A stretch of 64,000 bases of DNA from Crotophaga sulcirostris. Taxonomy: Eukaryota > Chordata > Aves > Cuculiformes > Crotophagidae. Below, one piece after another: positions 1 to 12,135 of the stretch (its first letter is position 1; each line of letters opens with the position of its first letter). Location: NCBI GenBank assembly GCA_013397455.1, contig VYZB01000024.1:1094405-1158404 (forward strand), in the 5' to 3' direction. The notes below the pieces were generated by a model. The model was not told the origin of the DNA and did no database searches. It saw nothing but the letters and a program-made list of their open reading frames with translations. A program made the translations under genes and the position numbers.

Positions 1-2390
1 ACAGCATAATCAACATTTGTTTTTCAACAATTGAACTGTCTGTCATGTTAGCATCCACGGGGATGGTCAACTTTGCAGTATGGCTTTCTGACACTACCAC
101 TGGCCACAATTTGTGGTGTGATCCACTGCTGCCAACCAATTTTATTTTTACTGTTCAGATGCCCAGCAGTGCTTTTTCTTGCACTAACTGATGTCTTTCT
201 GTCCAAGCCTGCTTCAGTCAGTTCTGAGGTTCCTCATTTTACTACCGTGCAGCCATTGCTGTAGTCTTTGAACATTTGCAAATACAGAAAAATCAAGTCT
301 TTTTAACACAGTCTCCTGCTGTAGAGTTTTACTTAAATAGCAAAAGTATCTTGTACTTCTGGAAACGTCCTTGTCAGTAGCTGCAAGCTAAGATAAATGC
401 TCTTGATGGAACTTTCTAGTGCAGATCAGCCCTGACTAAACAAACAGAAGACTGCAGAATGCTAAATTGTATGGAGGACATCCTCTTTCTAGCTAAGCAG
501 TGTTATTACTGTCAGAAGTGCAGCACAAAAATACAGCAATTAAGGGCCTAGTAGAAGAAAATACCATCAGTAGCTGACAGATGCTCTGACAGGAGTGTCT
601 TTGTTGTCACATTTTTTAGATGAGTAGTTGAAATGGTCCAGTACATTCTAGCACATGCCCAACCAACACTTCAAAGAAGCACATGGGAACTTTCCACTGG
701 GCAAAAAAAGAACTTAATAGAGGTGCATCATATGTTTTTCTTGTCCTTGTGCTGTTAGTTCAAACTGTACTGATAAATGTACTGCTCTACTTTTTTTTTT
801 CCATTTTGACTATTAGATAGAAAGACGTATATAGATGTCTCAAAATTGTAGTTTTTTTTTAGAATTTAAATAAGCATTGAATTAAAATTAAAAATCTAGG
901 AATGGTCTGTATTTTTTTTTCTTCTTGTTTCTTTTTCAAGAATTGTTTTAGTTCTCATCAGTGAACCTGATGAAGAAATGAGGGATATGATTCACTTGTT
1001 CCATTTTCCCTCCTAGCAGTGATATAACAGGAATGAATTCAGGACAGTCATACCAGCAAAAATTTGCAATAACATTCAAACACCAGGTTTGATAATGTTG
1101 TTTACTGTCCAAATTTCTTACCAGAACTTCCGTTCAGATGCTGCATATGCTGTTTTTATATCCACAAGTGGTTTTCTGATTGTTCTGTTTCTTACGGAAT
1201 ACTCCGGGAGCTTTTTTTTCTTTTAAAAAAAAAAAAAAAGGTGCAGAGCATGGCTCTGAAACCACTGGAAAAAAAATCCCTAAATATTGGCAAGTTAATT
1301 AACAGAAGTATTTTCCTTTTTATACCATTATATCTGTGAATCCTTGCAAATGGTATTACCTCAGACATTCTCCTTTCCCTAGAAACTAGTTAATCTCGAA
1401 GTACAAAGAATTGATTCTTTCACTAACTATTATAGGCCCTTGGGGTGCATTTTTCTTTGCTTCTCTGTTTACTGTAAATAAACCAAACCTTAGTAGCCAG
1501 TTGCTTTTCTTAATATTCATTCTTGGTTTTAATGATTTTGGGCAAATGTTTCTCAACAAAGTTAGTCATTACAAGTTTTTCTTCATTTGATCATCATTCA
1601 AAGCATAGTAGTCATTTTTTACCATGGTTTGGCAAAGTCATGGTTAAGATATTTAACTCAAGTCTGCAGAGCAATACAACAGGGTTCTTAAAAGGACAGA
1701 TTCACAGAAGCAGTTAATGACACCTAGTAGCACTACCTTCTGTGGCATGCTCTAGATTACCTGATAAGAGGTGCTCTGCAGGATGCTGTGGGAACCTTCT
1801 ACTTCCTGTTTTATCCAGTACTATCTGTTTATGATAAACTGCATCGTTGCCTTGCGCCATTATGCCCAGGTCCTGTAGTCCAGACATTCCTATTAACCAG
1901 TTGGCAAGCTGAGGGAGAAAGGCAAGGGGCAATTTGTGCTAACTTCAGACAAGTGAATGTAGGTCATTGTGTTGAAAAAGCAAACTGCACCTCTCGGAGG
2001 GAGTGATAAAAATCTGGAATGTTAGGCTCAGATCTCTTCTAGCAGAATTGCACTGTCCCACGATCATGACTCTTGGAAGTGATCTACCCTTACAGTTAAG
2101 AAACAGGGAACTTGCTTAATTTTCAGTCGCAACTGACACTGTTCCAGTAACTTCATTGGGATTGTTCCTTAGAATTATGCAAACATCTTCATTTCAGCTT
2201 TGACCAAGGCTTAGACATGCTAGAACATGTGAACTGAAAACCACATATTGCTGATTTAAAATAGTGTATAGGCAAAAGATTTTAACATGATGTCTAATAG
2301 AACAGTTATAGTAATGGGTTAGAGATGTCTGATAAAGGACCAAGTATTACTATCTCTTCTTTTTCCCTGTTTTTTTCTCTTTTTTTCCAG
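1..2390 (+). other. STEAP2: Last intron of STEAP2 (3' part)
   Basis: AT-rich non-coding sequence upstream of the recognised last STEAP2 exon. It ends in a pyrimidine-rich stretch and a CAG acceptor at 2388-2390. I see no earlier STEAP2 exon, RNA gene or recognisable transposon in it. Four of the register-locked T8 blocks lie here (792, 852, 912, 1212). Confidence 0.7.
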
Positions 2391-2675
2391 TCTACGCTTG
2401 GATACATTGCTCTGCTCATAAGTACTTTCCATGTACTGATTTATGGATGGACAAGAGCTTTCGAAGAAGAATATTACAGATTTTATACACCACCAAATTT
2501 TGTTCTTGCTCTTGTTCTGCCCTGTATTGTAATTCTAGGTAAAATCGTTTTACTTTTGCCATGTGTAAGTAGGAAACTGAGGAGAATTCGAAGAGGTTGG
2601 GAGAAAAGCCATGTTACAGAAGAAGTGAGTGGGTCTGTTCCACATCTCTCTCCAGAAAGGATAACTGTGATGTGA
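2391..2675 (+). CDS. STEAP2: STEAP2 metalloreductase, last coding exon (partial gene)
   Basis: STEAP2 is a six-transmembrane metalloreductase of plasma membrane and endosomes that passes electrons from NADPH through FAD and one haem b to Fe3+ or Cu2+. This exon encodes the C-terminal 94 residues. It follows a TTTTTTCCAG acceptor, opens [20 protein letters not shown] and ends SPERITVM before TGA at 2673. The His in STFHVLIYG aligns with the conserved TM5 haem ligand of STEAP proteins. A second hydrophobic stretch ([19 protein letters not shown]) is the last transmembrane helix, followed by a basic tail ([13 protein letters not shown]). The [13 protein letters not shown] loop and the -VM terminus fit STEAP2 better than STEAP1 or STEAP4. 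The FNO-like oxidoreductase domain and earlier helices lie outside the window to the left. An ATG at 2325 in the same frame is intronic and is not the start. Confidence 0.95.
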   Translation, partial: STLGYIALLISTFHVLIYGWTRAFEEEYYRFYTPPNFVLALVLPCIVILGKIVLLLPCVSRKLRRIRRGWEKSHVTEEVSGSVPHLSPERITVM

Positions 2676-5600
2676 TGATAGCCTAATATTTGTTAGCACT
2701 GTTGTAGATGTTTTTTTTTGTGTCATTAAATTGTATTTTTAGTTTAGTTAAAGTATAAATAAAGTCACTGTTTTTTTTTTTGGCATATAGTACAAGCTCT
2801 CAACCAAACTATGAGAAATTTATAACTAGAAGACTACTAGTTCGGATAGCTACAAAAATATTTTTGCTTTGAATTAGAGAAATTATTCTCTGATTATGAA
2901 ATCAGAAATTTTTAATGCTCTTTTGCACAACAGTATTTTATCGTAACCATGCCTTCCAGATATTTTTTTCATTTAGAGCATATGTGTCAGAGTGCTATTT
3001 ATTAATACCACATTTTCTGGGCACTGTTCCTTTTATTAAAACCACACTTCTGGGCTAGTCAGTTCAGAACATAGACTAGTAGGTTAGTAATTTCGGATAT
3101 AATCAGGTTTTGAATCTACTTTAATTTGTAATTTTTTTTTGCACGTGTACAGTATATTTATTTCTGTGTGTTTTTACACCATTCCATGATTTGAATATGC
3201 AAAATCAGTTTCAATTGTGTAACTGTACATCTTGTAAGCAAATGGTATTGTACTAACAAGGTCTTTTCTTTTCAAGCTATCACATAGATTTTAGACCTTT
3301 GGCATCTCTTTTTTTTTTTAAATTGTGTAATGAAATTTCAAAACATGTACAGAAGACTTGTAGATATATGTGCAAGCAACTGGTATTTCAGAATTATTTC
3401 AAAATAGCAGGAAAAAATTGGAAACAAACAAAAAAAAAGCTGAGAAATCTGCAACAATACAAATCCATTTTCACTGTGAAACTTCCAGTATGTTGGTACA
3501 ACAGGGAAGCATCACACTACTCGTTCTCTGTGTTTCAGTTGTTATATAATTTTTTTTTTAAGTCTGTCTTAAATTCTTAGTATCTTTGTGCAGATCCAAT
3601 CTTCTATTTTTTTTTTTTTGTCTTAATTTTACAACAAGTTTCTGTGGGATATGCCTGAATTTTTGAGAAACTTTTTTTTTATTCTTATACTTAAAAAATA
3701 AATTTATCTCCAAAACATCACATTTGCTTTTCCTGTGGGATTCAAAAGAACATTCACAATTATTTGTTACTATTGCTTTGTCAAGTTCTATCCTTCTCTA
3801 ACAAAATAACCAAACTCAACTCATACTTTCAAGCTACTCCTGCTTAATTAGCAAAGCCTTTCTTTCAGTGAATCAGAATCTGTATTTGGTCCTAATTTTC
3901 TTAATTTGCAGAAATATACAGTACTTAAGCTTGAATTTATCCTTAAAAATCACCAGTCCTGTAAATCTCATTATCACTCTTTATAATGAAACCGGCAGCT
4001 CCACAGAACAAGAAGAATCTAGAATCAAACTCTGCCCTCAGTTACACAAGCCTAAATCTAAAGACTTCATGTTTCTTGCTTTTAATTTCATTTGAAATTC
4101 AAAAAATCTACAACTTTACTTTGATTGTAGCTTCCATATTCCCCAGACTTACACATCAAGCCTGTGTATCTTCTGGGTTTATTGCAACTCAAGAGACGGT
4201 TGAACTTTCTTTCATTTTAAGCATGTTCAGATCTAGAGATGAAAAATAAAATATTTTTATGACTTTTTCCAGAGTTAAAACATTTTTTAATGTCTTTAAA
4301 TATATTTGGTATCAAATGAGATGTCAGTGAATTCTTTTTGACAACAGAGGTTTGTGAAAACATTTTTTTGAAAAAGAAATCAACTGTAATTTATGTATGT
4401 CAACAGAATTTTGAGAAGTTGTTTTCAGTTCACAAATTTTGAATTTCATATAGCTGGAAAACAGTTTATTCTTCCTTTTTAGGCTATGGGGGGAAGCAAA
4501 TAGAAGGAGAAAATTCATTTTATTTCACCATTTTTGAAAAGTAAACCATAATAACAGATATAACTGGTCAGACTAAGGTCTTTGAGAGTTATCACCAATA
4601 GCTGACAAGTGGCAGATGCTTCCAAAAAGAGGGCATATGTCCAATGATTCTTCTCCTGACATAACCTCTTGGAAATCAATAATTTAGGACTTATTTGAGA
4701 CAGGTGCTGCCTCTGGACTATTGTATTTAATAGCTGCTTCCTCAAAAAGTTTATGTAACTTTTTTAGAAATTTGAAATTTTCCCAGTTTTTTACAGGAAA
4801 AGTAAAGATGGAAAAGAAAAAAAGAAGTTTAATGAATCTATCAGATCACTATAAAAAGGTTTTTCTTTTTTCCAACAACAAATCAGTCAGTTTCAAGACA
4901 CAAATTTTAATGTCCCTGCTATGCAGCTATTTCAGTGAAACTCGTGGTGATTCACAAGCACAATACTATTATATCAGACGTTCTAGACAGTAAGTGAAAA
5001 ACCTGTCATTGTTGGAGATGGACAGGAGCCTAAACTAGTACGAATGAGATTTTCACATAAAAACAAAGAACAAGTGACAGTTACAACTTCTAACTTAATT
5101 TGCCTGTCTATAAATACTTTCCAATACAGAAAGCTATATATTTCTTGAAAGGCTTGCAGAATTATATGTAATTTTTTTTCCTGGCCTGTTTCCTATTCCA
5201 TTATTGCAGAGCAAAACCGCACAAAGCTTCATTTTTTTTAAATTGATTTTTAAATAAAATTAATTTAAAAAATCTTAGAATACATGAAGTCTTTTTTTTT
5301 TTTAATAGGATAACTGCCATGCTACACTCTGCCCCAGACCTGTGCACAAAACCTGATTAAAATCACTAGAATGGGATGGTATAACTGAGAGCAGAATTTC
5401 ATACCTCTGAACAAATTTAGGGCAGAAATCATTACTGTTGACAATCTGATTACATTTCAAAATTAAATATGCTATTATAGTAATTTAACACTTCTGTAGA
5501 ATAGGTAATTAAAATTCATGTTCCCTACAATTATCTAATTTGCGATTGTGAATAATAGTGCAATACCAATAATATTGCAGAACTAAGATACTATACTAAT

Positions 5601-7515
5601 TGAAAATTACTTTCAAAGTCCATGTATATTGGACTGTAATGTAACCACTGACAGTATATACATAAATGTATTGGCCTTCTTTCCTCTGCAAAAAAAGTTA
5701 TTATTTCATCATTCAATTTCTTCAAGAATCTTTAAACTGTTAAATTTTGAACTGCCAAAGGTGTCTGGAGATTTTTTTTATGTGTTCCTTTTTTTCAAAC
5801 TGTGTGTGTGTAGAAAATTAAAAATGTGTTTTTTTTTTTTAAGTTACTTGAAAGGTTAAAATATTGAAGTGTTAATATATTGATTATATTTTTTTTTTTA
5901 ATATATGACAAATGTTATTAAATATTTGTGCTGCAAAATGACATGATTTCATTTTTTTTTCCCATTAGGCCATGTATTTACTTGTAACTGGAATAACAAG
6001 TTGGCTTCTGATTTAATATTTTGTAGTGTTCTTTAAGGACCAATTTACTCTAATATGACACTGTTAAGTCTGAAAGTAAAATGACACTCTTGCATTTACT
6101 ACACATTATGTATCACCTTATGAATATGTTGAGTCACATAAGGAATCTTCATGTGATCGAACACATTGAGTTCTATAGAGCAACTGACATTGGGATTTTT
6201 CATTGGAAAAAAATCTGAGGCTAAAAGTTTAGTTTCAGTTGCCTAAATATAAACAACTAAATTCATTTAGATGTCTTAGCTACTTAGAAGAATAATTACA
6301 TATTTTGAGGAATAGTCTGCTAGAAAAATATTTTTGTGTAGCTTTATATAACTTGCTTACTGCCTAATGAATTTTTTTTAATGAAGTAAACTTCCTTTCT
6401 CTTCATTACTGTTCAGGAAAAAAAGATAGTGTTTTTTTTGTAATACAGAACTGTACACATCATATTAGAAAATTGAGAGCTCTATTTATTTTTTTTTTTG
6501 TTATTTGTTTTCTATGGATATTAAGATATCCTTTCTTAGCCTTGTCTAAAATTTTTTTTTATTACAGGTTCCATATGTGTCTCTAATTTTACCTTACAAT
6601 TCTATTAACTGTTTTTTTTATGTACAAGTTAATTAGGTGCACATGTTCTTGAATTTTTTAGAGATTAGTTATTTTTTTTTTGTTTTGCAAGTTCTAGCTT
6701 GTGGTAATGGTTATGTGAATTTGTGCCACATTTTTTTTTTTGTTCCAACATTGTGCATTATATGATGTACCAACGTAAGAAAGTACATTTGTTTTTTTTT
6801 CTGACTTTAATTACCTGTAATATAGTCTCTCTGTCTGTGTGTCTACATGTTATTAGCTATACATGCTGCCCGACTAGCCCTAAGGGAAATTATTAATTAA
6901 TATAAGGCAATGAGTTTCCAAGGGGTTATAAATTTCACAGATATGAATATAGTTAGGAAACAGCTTTCCTCTTTTTTTTAAGATTTCTCTGGAAGTTAGA
7001 TATATCTATCAGGTGCATAAAAATTAGATAGTTTTTTTTTTTCAATATAATATTTTTGTACATGCAGTGGTAGTAGATGCACCAAACAGTGCATCTCCTA
7101 ATACACAAGGTTTTGATTTTTTGGCTGGTCATCCTGTAGTATTTTCTAGCAATGTAGTGAGTAATGTTGCAGCACTGATACTGTATCACTATATGATACT
7201 GCTTGAATTAATTAGATTACATCCTTTAAAATAAGTGATACATTGAACTGACTTGAACAATGATCTCTATCAATAGATATTGTTTCTCATGCCTTGCTGG
7301 CAGTGTCTTGCAGTGAGCATAGTACGTCTCCTTTTTTTTATATTCTCTTTGTAGTTATGTTTGTCAATTCGTTTGTGCTGTCTTTCTGAACTTTTTTTTT
7401 ATAAATGATTAGTAATGCTTTTATCTATTTTTCTATAGACTGTGTTTTACATTTTTTTTAATAAAAAGTCAATGTCAGGTATTTGGCTTTTTCTTCTGTG
7501 GTTATGCATAATAAA
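2676..7515 (+). other. STEAP2: Probable long 3' UTR of STEAP2
   Basis: AT-rich sequence follows the STEAP2 stop without any recognisable exon. Candidate AATAAA signals lie at 2758-2763 (short form) and at 7460-7465 and 7510-7515 (long form). Mammalian STEAP2 messages have multi-kilobase 3' UTRs, so the distal pair is plausible, but the true end cannot be seen. The segment carries many T runs of at least eight that are locked to a 60-nt register (see the repeat entry for 792-28699), so its apparent U-richness may be partly artificial. Confidence 0.4.
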
Positions 7516-10500
7516 TTTTAGCTTGCTTTTCTTTGTAATACTTGTCCTCTGATGAACATTCTTCTGAGAGGTAGAACTTGAATGTGAGTTCATTCAAAAA
7601 AATCTAAAGGGCAATTTGTTCCTTTTGCAATGGCTGGATAACAGATATTGCACACAGACACACTGGAAAGCTACATCCCATATCTTGTTGTGAGGTATTC
7701 TCAGTATTTTCAGAACACAGAACGCTACAGTACTATTAGCATATATTCAGTCCAGTTTCCATTCAACAAACAAAAAGTCTGGCAAAAGTGAGACTGCTAG
7801 GCACAAGTAAGTTTGCCAGGTGGAGACACTCTTCCTGTTTGGCTGAGTGTGTGAGAAAGAACTACTGTTTAAATGAGAAAAACAGATGAACAACTTTGCA
7901 ATCCTTCATTTGGAAATATATAACTTTTTTCCAAAGATGCTTATGCCAACATAAGAGGAAAGCGGAAAAGAATAAATGAGAGGTGAAATCCTGCTTAACT
8001 AGAGGTCAGCAGCATAAACTGTTCTGAGTTCAGAGAAGTCAGTGAAGCTCGCAGGGTTCACATTGCTTTCACGTTTACTGCCAACTACTCTTTTATTTTT
8101 TGCTGTGGATATCAAACATAGGAAGTCTGGATGGACAGTTCTGCTGCACCTTCTTTTCCCCTTCCTACTGGCCAAAAAAAAAAACAATGACAAATGAGAA
8201 TGAAAAGGAAAACAAAAGAAGTAGTCAACAAACTGATTCTTAGAAAGATTCTGATTTCTGTCTTATAAAGAGCTGAGTGTCACATGAGAAAGAGTGCAGC
8301 TGGCTTTAGAAAAAGTCTACAGGTTCCATACAGTTAAGGGAAAGACATCACTTGGCTAGGGGCTGAACACCCCCATTGCAGCACACATGAAATTTATATC
8401 CTATACTGAATAACAGTCCTTCAGGAGCTTGCAACCTGATTTGTAAGACAGCAGATACAGAGTCGTCGAGGAAATAATTCACTCAGCAAAGTTAACAGAT
8501 TAATGGCAGACCTAGATACAGAACCGTTATCTTCTAAAGCAGAGATGTGTCCTACATGTTCAACTACACAGTCCAATAGTTTTATGAAATTTAATTTTAC
8601 CTCAAGAATAGTCTGCTGAAATGTCTCTTCACAGCAAAAGCATTGGTCCTAAGTCAAAACAGAAATCATCTCTACATAAGTGTACATTTTAAACATATTT
8701 CTTTGCATTTTTAAGACTTAACATTTAATAACTTGTGAATTAATACTCTCAGAAGTTGGGTACTATAGCCTTGATGTCTCAAATGTTATTTGTTACAAAC
8801 AGAAGAGGTAGATGTAACAAAAATACAATATAAGCCTGTTTGAGGCAGAAAACTGTTAAGTAAATGTTTTCACAGTTGATGATAGTTTTTGAGGATGAAT
8901 GTCTACTGTTTGCCAAGAGCAGCAGAACCCCTGTAGTCAAACTTGCACAGTGTAGCTTTCATCCCAGTTTTTAAAGGCTTCATTTATGAAGAAGGTGCAC
9001 AGTGAGCAAATGGAGCTTTGCAATATGATCTTTGGAACAGTCAGCCAACAAATGGCATGTGACCTAAGCTTATAATTTACAGACTAGGTTGCCCAATTTA
9101 GCTATGTTCTCTATACATTTGTCATTCAAAACACAAGCAACAGAACTTAAAGCCAGTTAAGCTACAGTAAAAGTAAATTTTAGTACTTTTTTTTTTTCAT
9201 AGGCTTAAAACTTTTGAATACATACAACTTTAGTAAGTATCTGGGTACCAAGCAAAAAATATATATAATTCAGTTTGTTCAGTGCTAACTGCTTGCAAAC
9301 CTATAAGCATCATCATTACAACTCATCTCAAATGCTTAATAAAAAAATCTTGTTACATCTAGCATAGGCTCAGATACAAGAATGTTCATAGGAACAAATA
9401 GGTGGACTAGTAGAACATGGAAAGGCTAGTAAAATGGTTAGAGGAATGGAGTGATGTGTGCACATGGATGGATGAAGTGTCAAACACCAGCTCCAAGATT
9501 GGAAGCTGCATTGTCACATTAAGTGACTGCACCATGGTGTCCTACAAGTCCTGCCATTGTATGACTTGTGTTCCTGTGAATGCAACTTGGGAGGTTCAGG
9601 ATGTCAAAGCAGTTATTGCATTTTCCAAATTAGAGTCTGTTCTAGGCTCTATTTTTGCTGTTGTTTTGGAGTTGTACACAGGATGAACTTCAACAAAACA
9701 CAAGAGTGTGGCTGGGTACCTGCAGTATTGTCTACTTCCCCTTTGATGGAAGGAGAACTGTATAGCATATGTGAGTACTAAAAATGGTATAGGTCTTAAT
9801 TATTTCTGATAAAGGCAGATATGAAATCAGAGAGGTGTAGCATACAGGCTGGGAAGAGTGAAAATAAGAATTGTGTTGCTTATAGTTGGAGCCATGAAGA
9901 TTTCTTGCTTGTTTCTGTTACCAGTTGCTTCTTTTTCTATAAAAGCTGTCTGGAGATTCAAACAGCTATCCTAGCATTTAATACATTTATACATGTATTT
10001 AAATGTTTCTTTGAAACTACAGGAGTTAAGAATTACTTGCTAATGAAAACTGAGGTTGATAACAACGCCACCTGTGGTCTGAGTCTTGGGATATGTGCAT
10101 ATCCAAAGTTGCATATGTGCCACTTGTCTAAAATATATCCAAATCCCAGGAAGGGCAGCTGGAGTGAGCAGCCCAGCAGCGTGTCTGTGACCGTACCATG
10201 AGGTGTCATGCTTTGCTGCAGCCACTTCTGGATACCCAGCTGTCATTCTCCAGGCATGGCCACCCAGACAATACACCAAGTGGAGGGCCTGGTGTTCCTG
10301 GATGGTTTAGTGCTGGTAGGCTCAGGCACACTCCCAGGCTGGAGACATCATTTCAGAATACGACTGCACAGCTTTTGGCTATGCAAGCATCCCCATAGAA
10401 GCATCCTGTGCTCACAGCTGAGAGATGCCGTAGCAAACCTAGGGGTGAGAACTGTGGACAAGTAGAAACTATCCCAATGCCCTTATGCTTATGTCCTCGC

Positions 10501-11000
10501 CTTTATTGTTTTCCAGGAATTAGTTACCTGTTTTGTATCTGTCTATGCAAAGGAGAGACTCCTTTCCGTCTCCTTCCCCGCTGTGACTTTTCAGGAAAGC
10601 ATTTTATGATGTGCTGTGCTTTCACATGGAGAGCAATGATGATCCATATACATTCTCATTGTTGGTCATCTTGTGCACGCATAGCAAAGGTTGGTAGGTT
10701 AGCATGATTCTTTATTATTTTCCAGGCATCAGTCACCTGTTTTGTATCAGTCTATGCAGAGGAGAGGCTCGCTTCCCCCTCCTCCTTACAGCCAGGTTAC
10801 TGCAAACTAGGTTGTCCCGTCTGTGCTAGGTTTGTCTGGAGAGGCCTCTCATGATGGAATATTTCATGATGAGAAGTTGCAGATGGACTAGCCTCCCTCC
10901 CCAGCTCCCCACCAAGTGGTAACAGCCCAGTCCCCGTGCTGTTTAGGGTTGGGAAGGTGTTTTTCTGGCTGAGGAAGTGTTTTACAACAGGGTGTGAAGT
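7516..11000. other. Intergenic region between STEAP2 and CFAP69
   Basis: No exon, RNA gene or recognisable transposon is visible from 7516 to about 10100. From about 10140 GC content rises and short unrelated ORFs appear, none resembling a known family. An unnamed repeat occupies 10504-10772 and is listed separately. The right end abuts the 3' tail of an inverted CR1. Confidence 0.6.
10504..10772. repeat. Unnamed repeat with about 208-bp partial tandem duplication
   Basis: About 60 bp at 10504-10565 (TTATTGTTTTCCAGG, then a segment containing ACCTGTTTTGTATC and GTCTATGCA) recurs at 10712-10772 with scattered substitutions, an offset of about 208 bp. The intervening 10585-10710 segment (starting TGACTTTTCAGGAAAG) recurs in inexact form at 13934-14066 inside CFAP69 intron 3. 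I do not recognise the family. It could be a degraded transposon or a small satellite unit. Confidence 0.6.
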
Positions 11001-11767
11001 CATAGAATCACAGAATCGCTTGGTTGGAAAAGACCTTTGAAATCATCAAGCTCAACTGTATCTGTCCACTACTAAACCATATCCCTGAGCACATAATCTA
11101 CCTGTCTTTTAAACACCCCCAGGGACGGTGACTCAACCACCTTCCTGGGCAGCTGTTCCAGTGCCTGACAACTCTTTCAGTGAAGAAATTTTTCCTGATG
11201 TCTAATCTGAACCTCCCCTGGTGCAGCTTGACATCGTTTCCTTTCATTCTATCACCTGCCACTTGGGAGAGGAGACCAGCACCCACCTTGCCACAACCTC
11301 CTTTCAGTCAGTTGTAGACAGTGATGAGGTCTCCCCTCAGCCTCCTCTTCTCTAGGCTGAACAGCCCCAGCTCCCTCAGCTGCTCCTCATAACACTTGTT
11401 CTCCAGCCCCTTCCCCAGCCTCGCTGCCCTTCTCTGGACACACTCCAGCCCCTCAATGTCCTTCTTGCAGTGAGGGGCCCCGAACTGAACACAGCACTCG
11501 AGGTACGAGCACAGGGGCTCAGCCACCTCTCGGGTCCTGCTGGCCACGCTGTTCCTGATACAGGCCAGGATGCTTTTGGCCTTCTTGGCCACCTGGGCAC
11601 ACTGCTGGCCCACGTTCAGCCGGCTGTCAGCCAACACCCCCAGGTCCTTCTCCGCCAGGCAGCTCTCCAGTCACTCATCTCCAAGCCTGAAGTGTTGCGT
11701 GGGGCTGTTGCGTCCCAAGCGCAGGACCCGCACTTGGCCGTGTTGGACCCCCTCCGGTTGGCCGCAG
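11001..11767 (-). mobile_element. CR1 LINE, 5'-truncated, inverted
   Basis: Reading on the minus strand, this ends in the CR1 3' tail (the plus strand begins CATAGAATCACAGAATC). It encodes a reverse-transcriptase C-terminal remnant at 11308-11637 with the CR1 signatures [30 protein letters not shown] and [17 protein letters not shown]1 is the dominant bird non-LTR retrotransposon and most copies are 5'-truncated, as here. The truncation point near 11767 (GGTTGGCCGCAGGG) lies about 150 bp upstream of the CFAP69 start codon and merges with its GC-rich promoter. Confidence 0.92.
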
Positions 11768-12135
11768 GGTGGCGGCGGCTGGGAGGCACGAGGGTGGCGG
11801 CGCGGCTGAGGAGGAGGTGCAAGGCCCCGGCAGGCGGCGCCTCCCCGCTCCCATGGCAACGGCGCTGCTGCCGTGGCGGGCGGGCCGGGGCGCGGCGGCC
11901 CGGCGTTTCGGGGGGCACCATGTCCTCCCTGGCCGAGCCCCGCGCCTCACGGGCGCCCTCCCGCTCCCCGGGCCGCTCCCCGGCGCTGTCGCCGGCCCCC
12001 GGCCCCTCGCGCGGCGGCGGGGAGCGACGCAGGAGCCCCTCGGGCGCCCGCGCGGACAGCGGCGCCGTCCAGGTGAGCTGCCCTCACCGGCCAGGAGCCA
12101 CTGCCCTGCCCTGCCCTGGCATGGCCCGGCCTGGC
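11768..12135 (+). promoter_or_regulatory. CFAP69: CpG-rich promoter and first exon region of CFAP69
   Basis: A sharp rise in GC and CpG content spans the first coding exon and continues into intron 1. No TATA box is evident, as expected for a CpG-type promoter of a ciliary gene. The upstream edge is set by the CR1 insertion. An X-box-like motif lies within it. An ATG inside that motif (11853) would open a frame that overlaps the main start out of frame if transcription begins upstream of it. Confidence 0.7.
11847..11860 (+). promoter_or_regulatory. CFAP69: Candidate RFX X-box upstream of CFAP69
   Basis: GCTCCCATGGCAAC matches the RFX X-box consensus (GTTRCCATGGYAAC type) with a perfect right half-site CATGGCAAC and a degenerate left half. 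It lies 60-73 bp upstream of the CFAP69 ATG at 11920. RFX2/3 and FOXJ1 drive motile-cilia genes through X-boxes typically within about 100-200 bp of the start. Function is inferred from motif and position only. Confidence 0.6.

Noticed and set aside
6361..6800. Possible 60-bp tandem repeat or nucleosome-like T phasing
   Set aside because: Adjacent units share only the eight T, nothing else, and the same phase recurs kilobases away; treated as an artefact instead.
9417..9686. 89-codon ORF between STEAP2 and CFAP69
   Set aside because: No recognisable domain, no splice partners, no promoter context; length is within chance for this sequence.
11308..11637. 109-codon minus-strand ORF upstream of CFAP69
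   Set aside because: It is the decayed reverse-transcriptase end of an inverted CR1 LINE, not a host gene.
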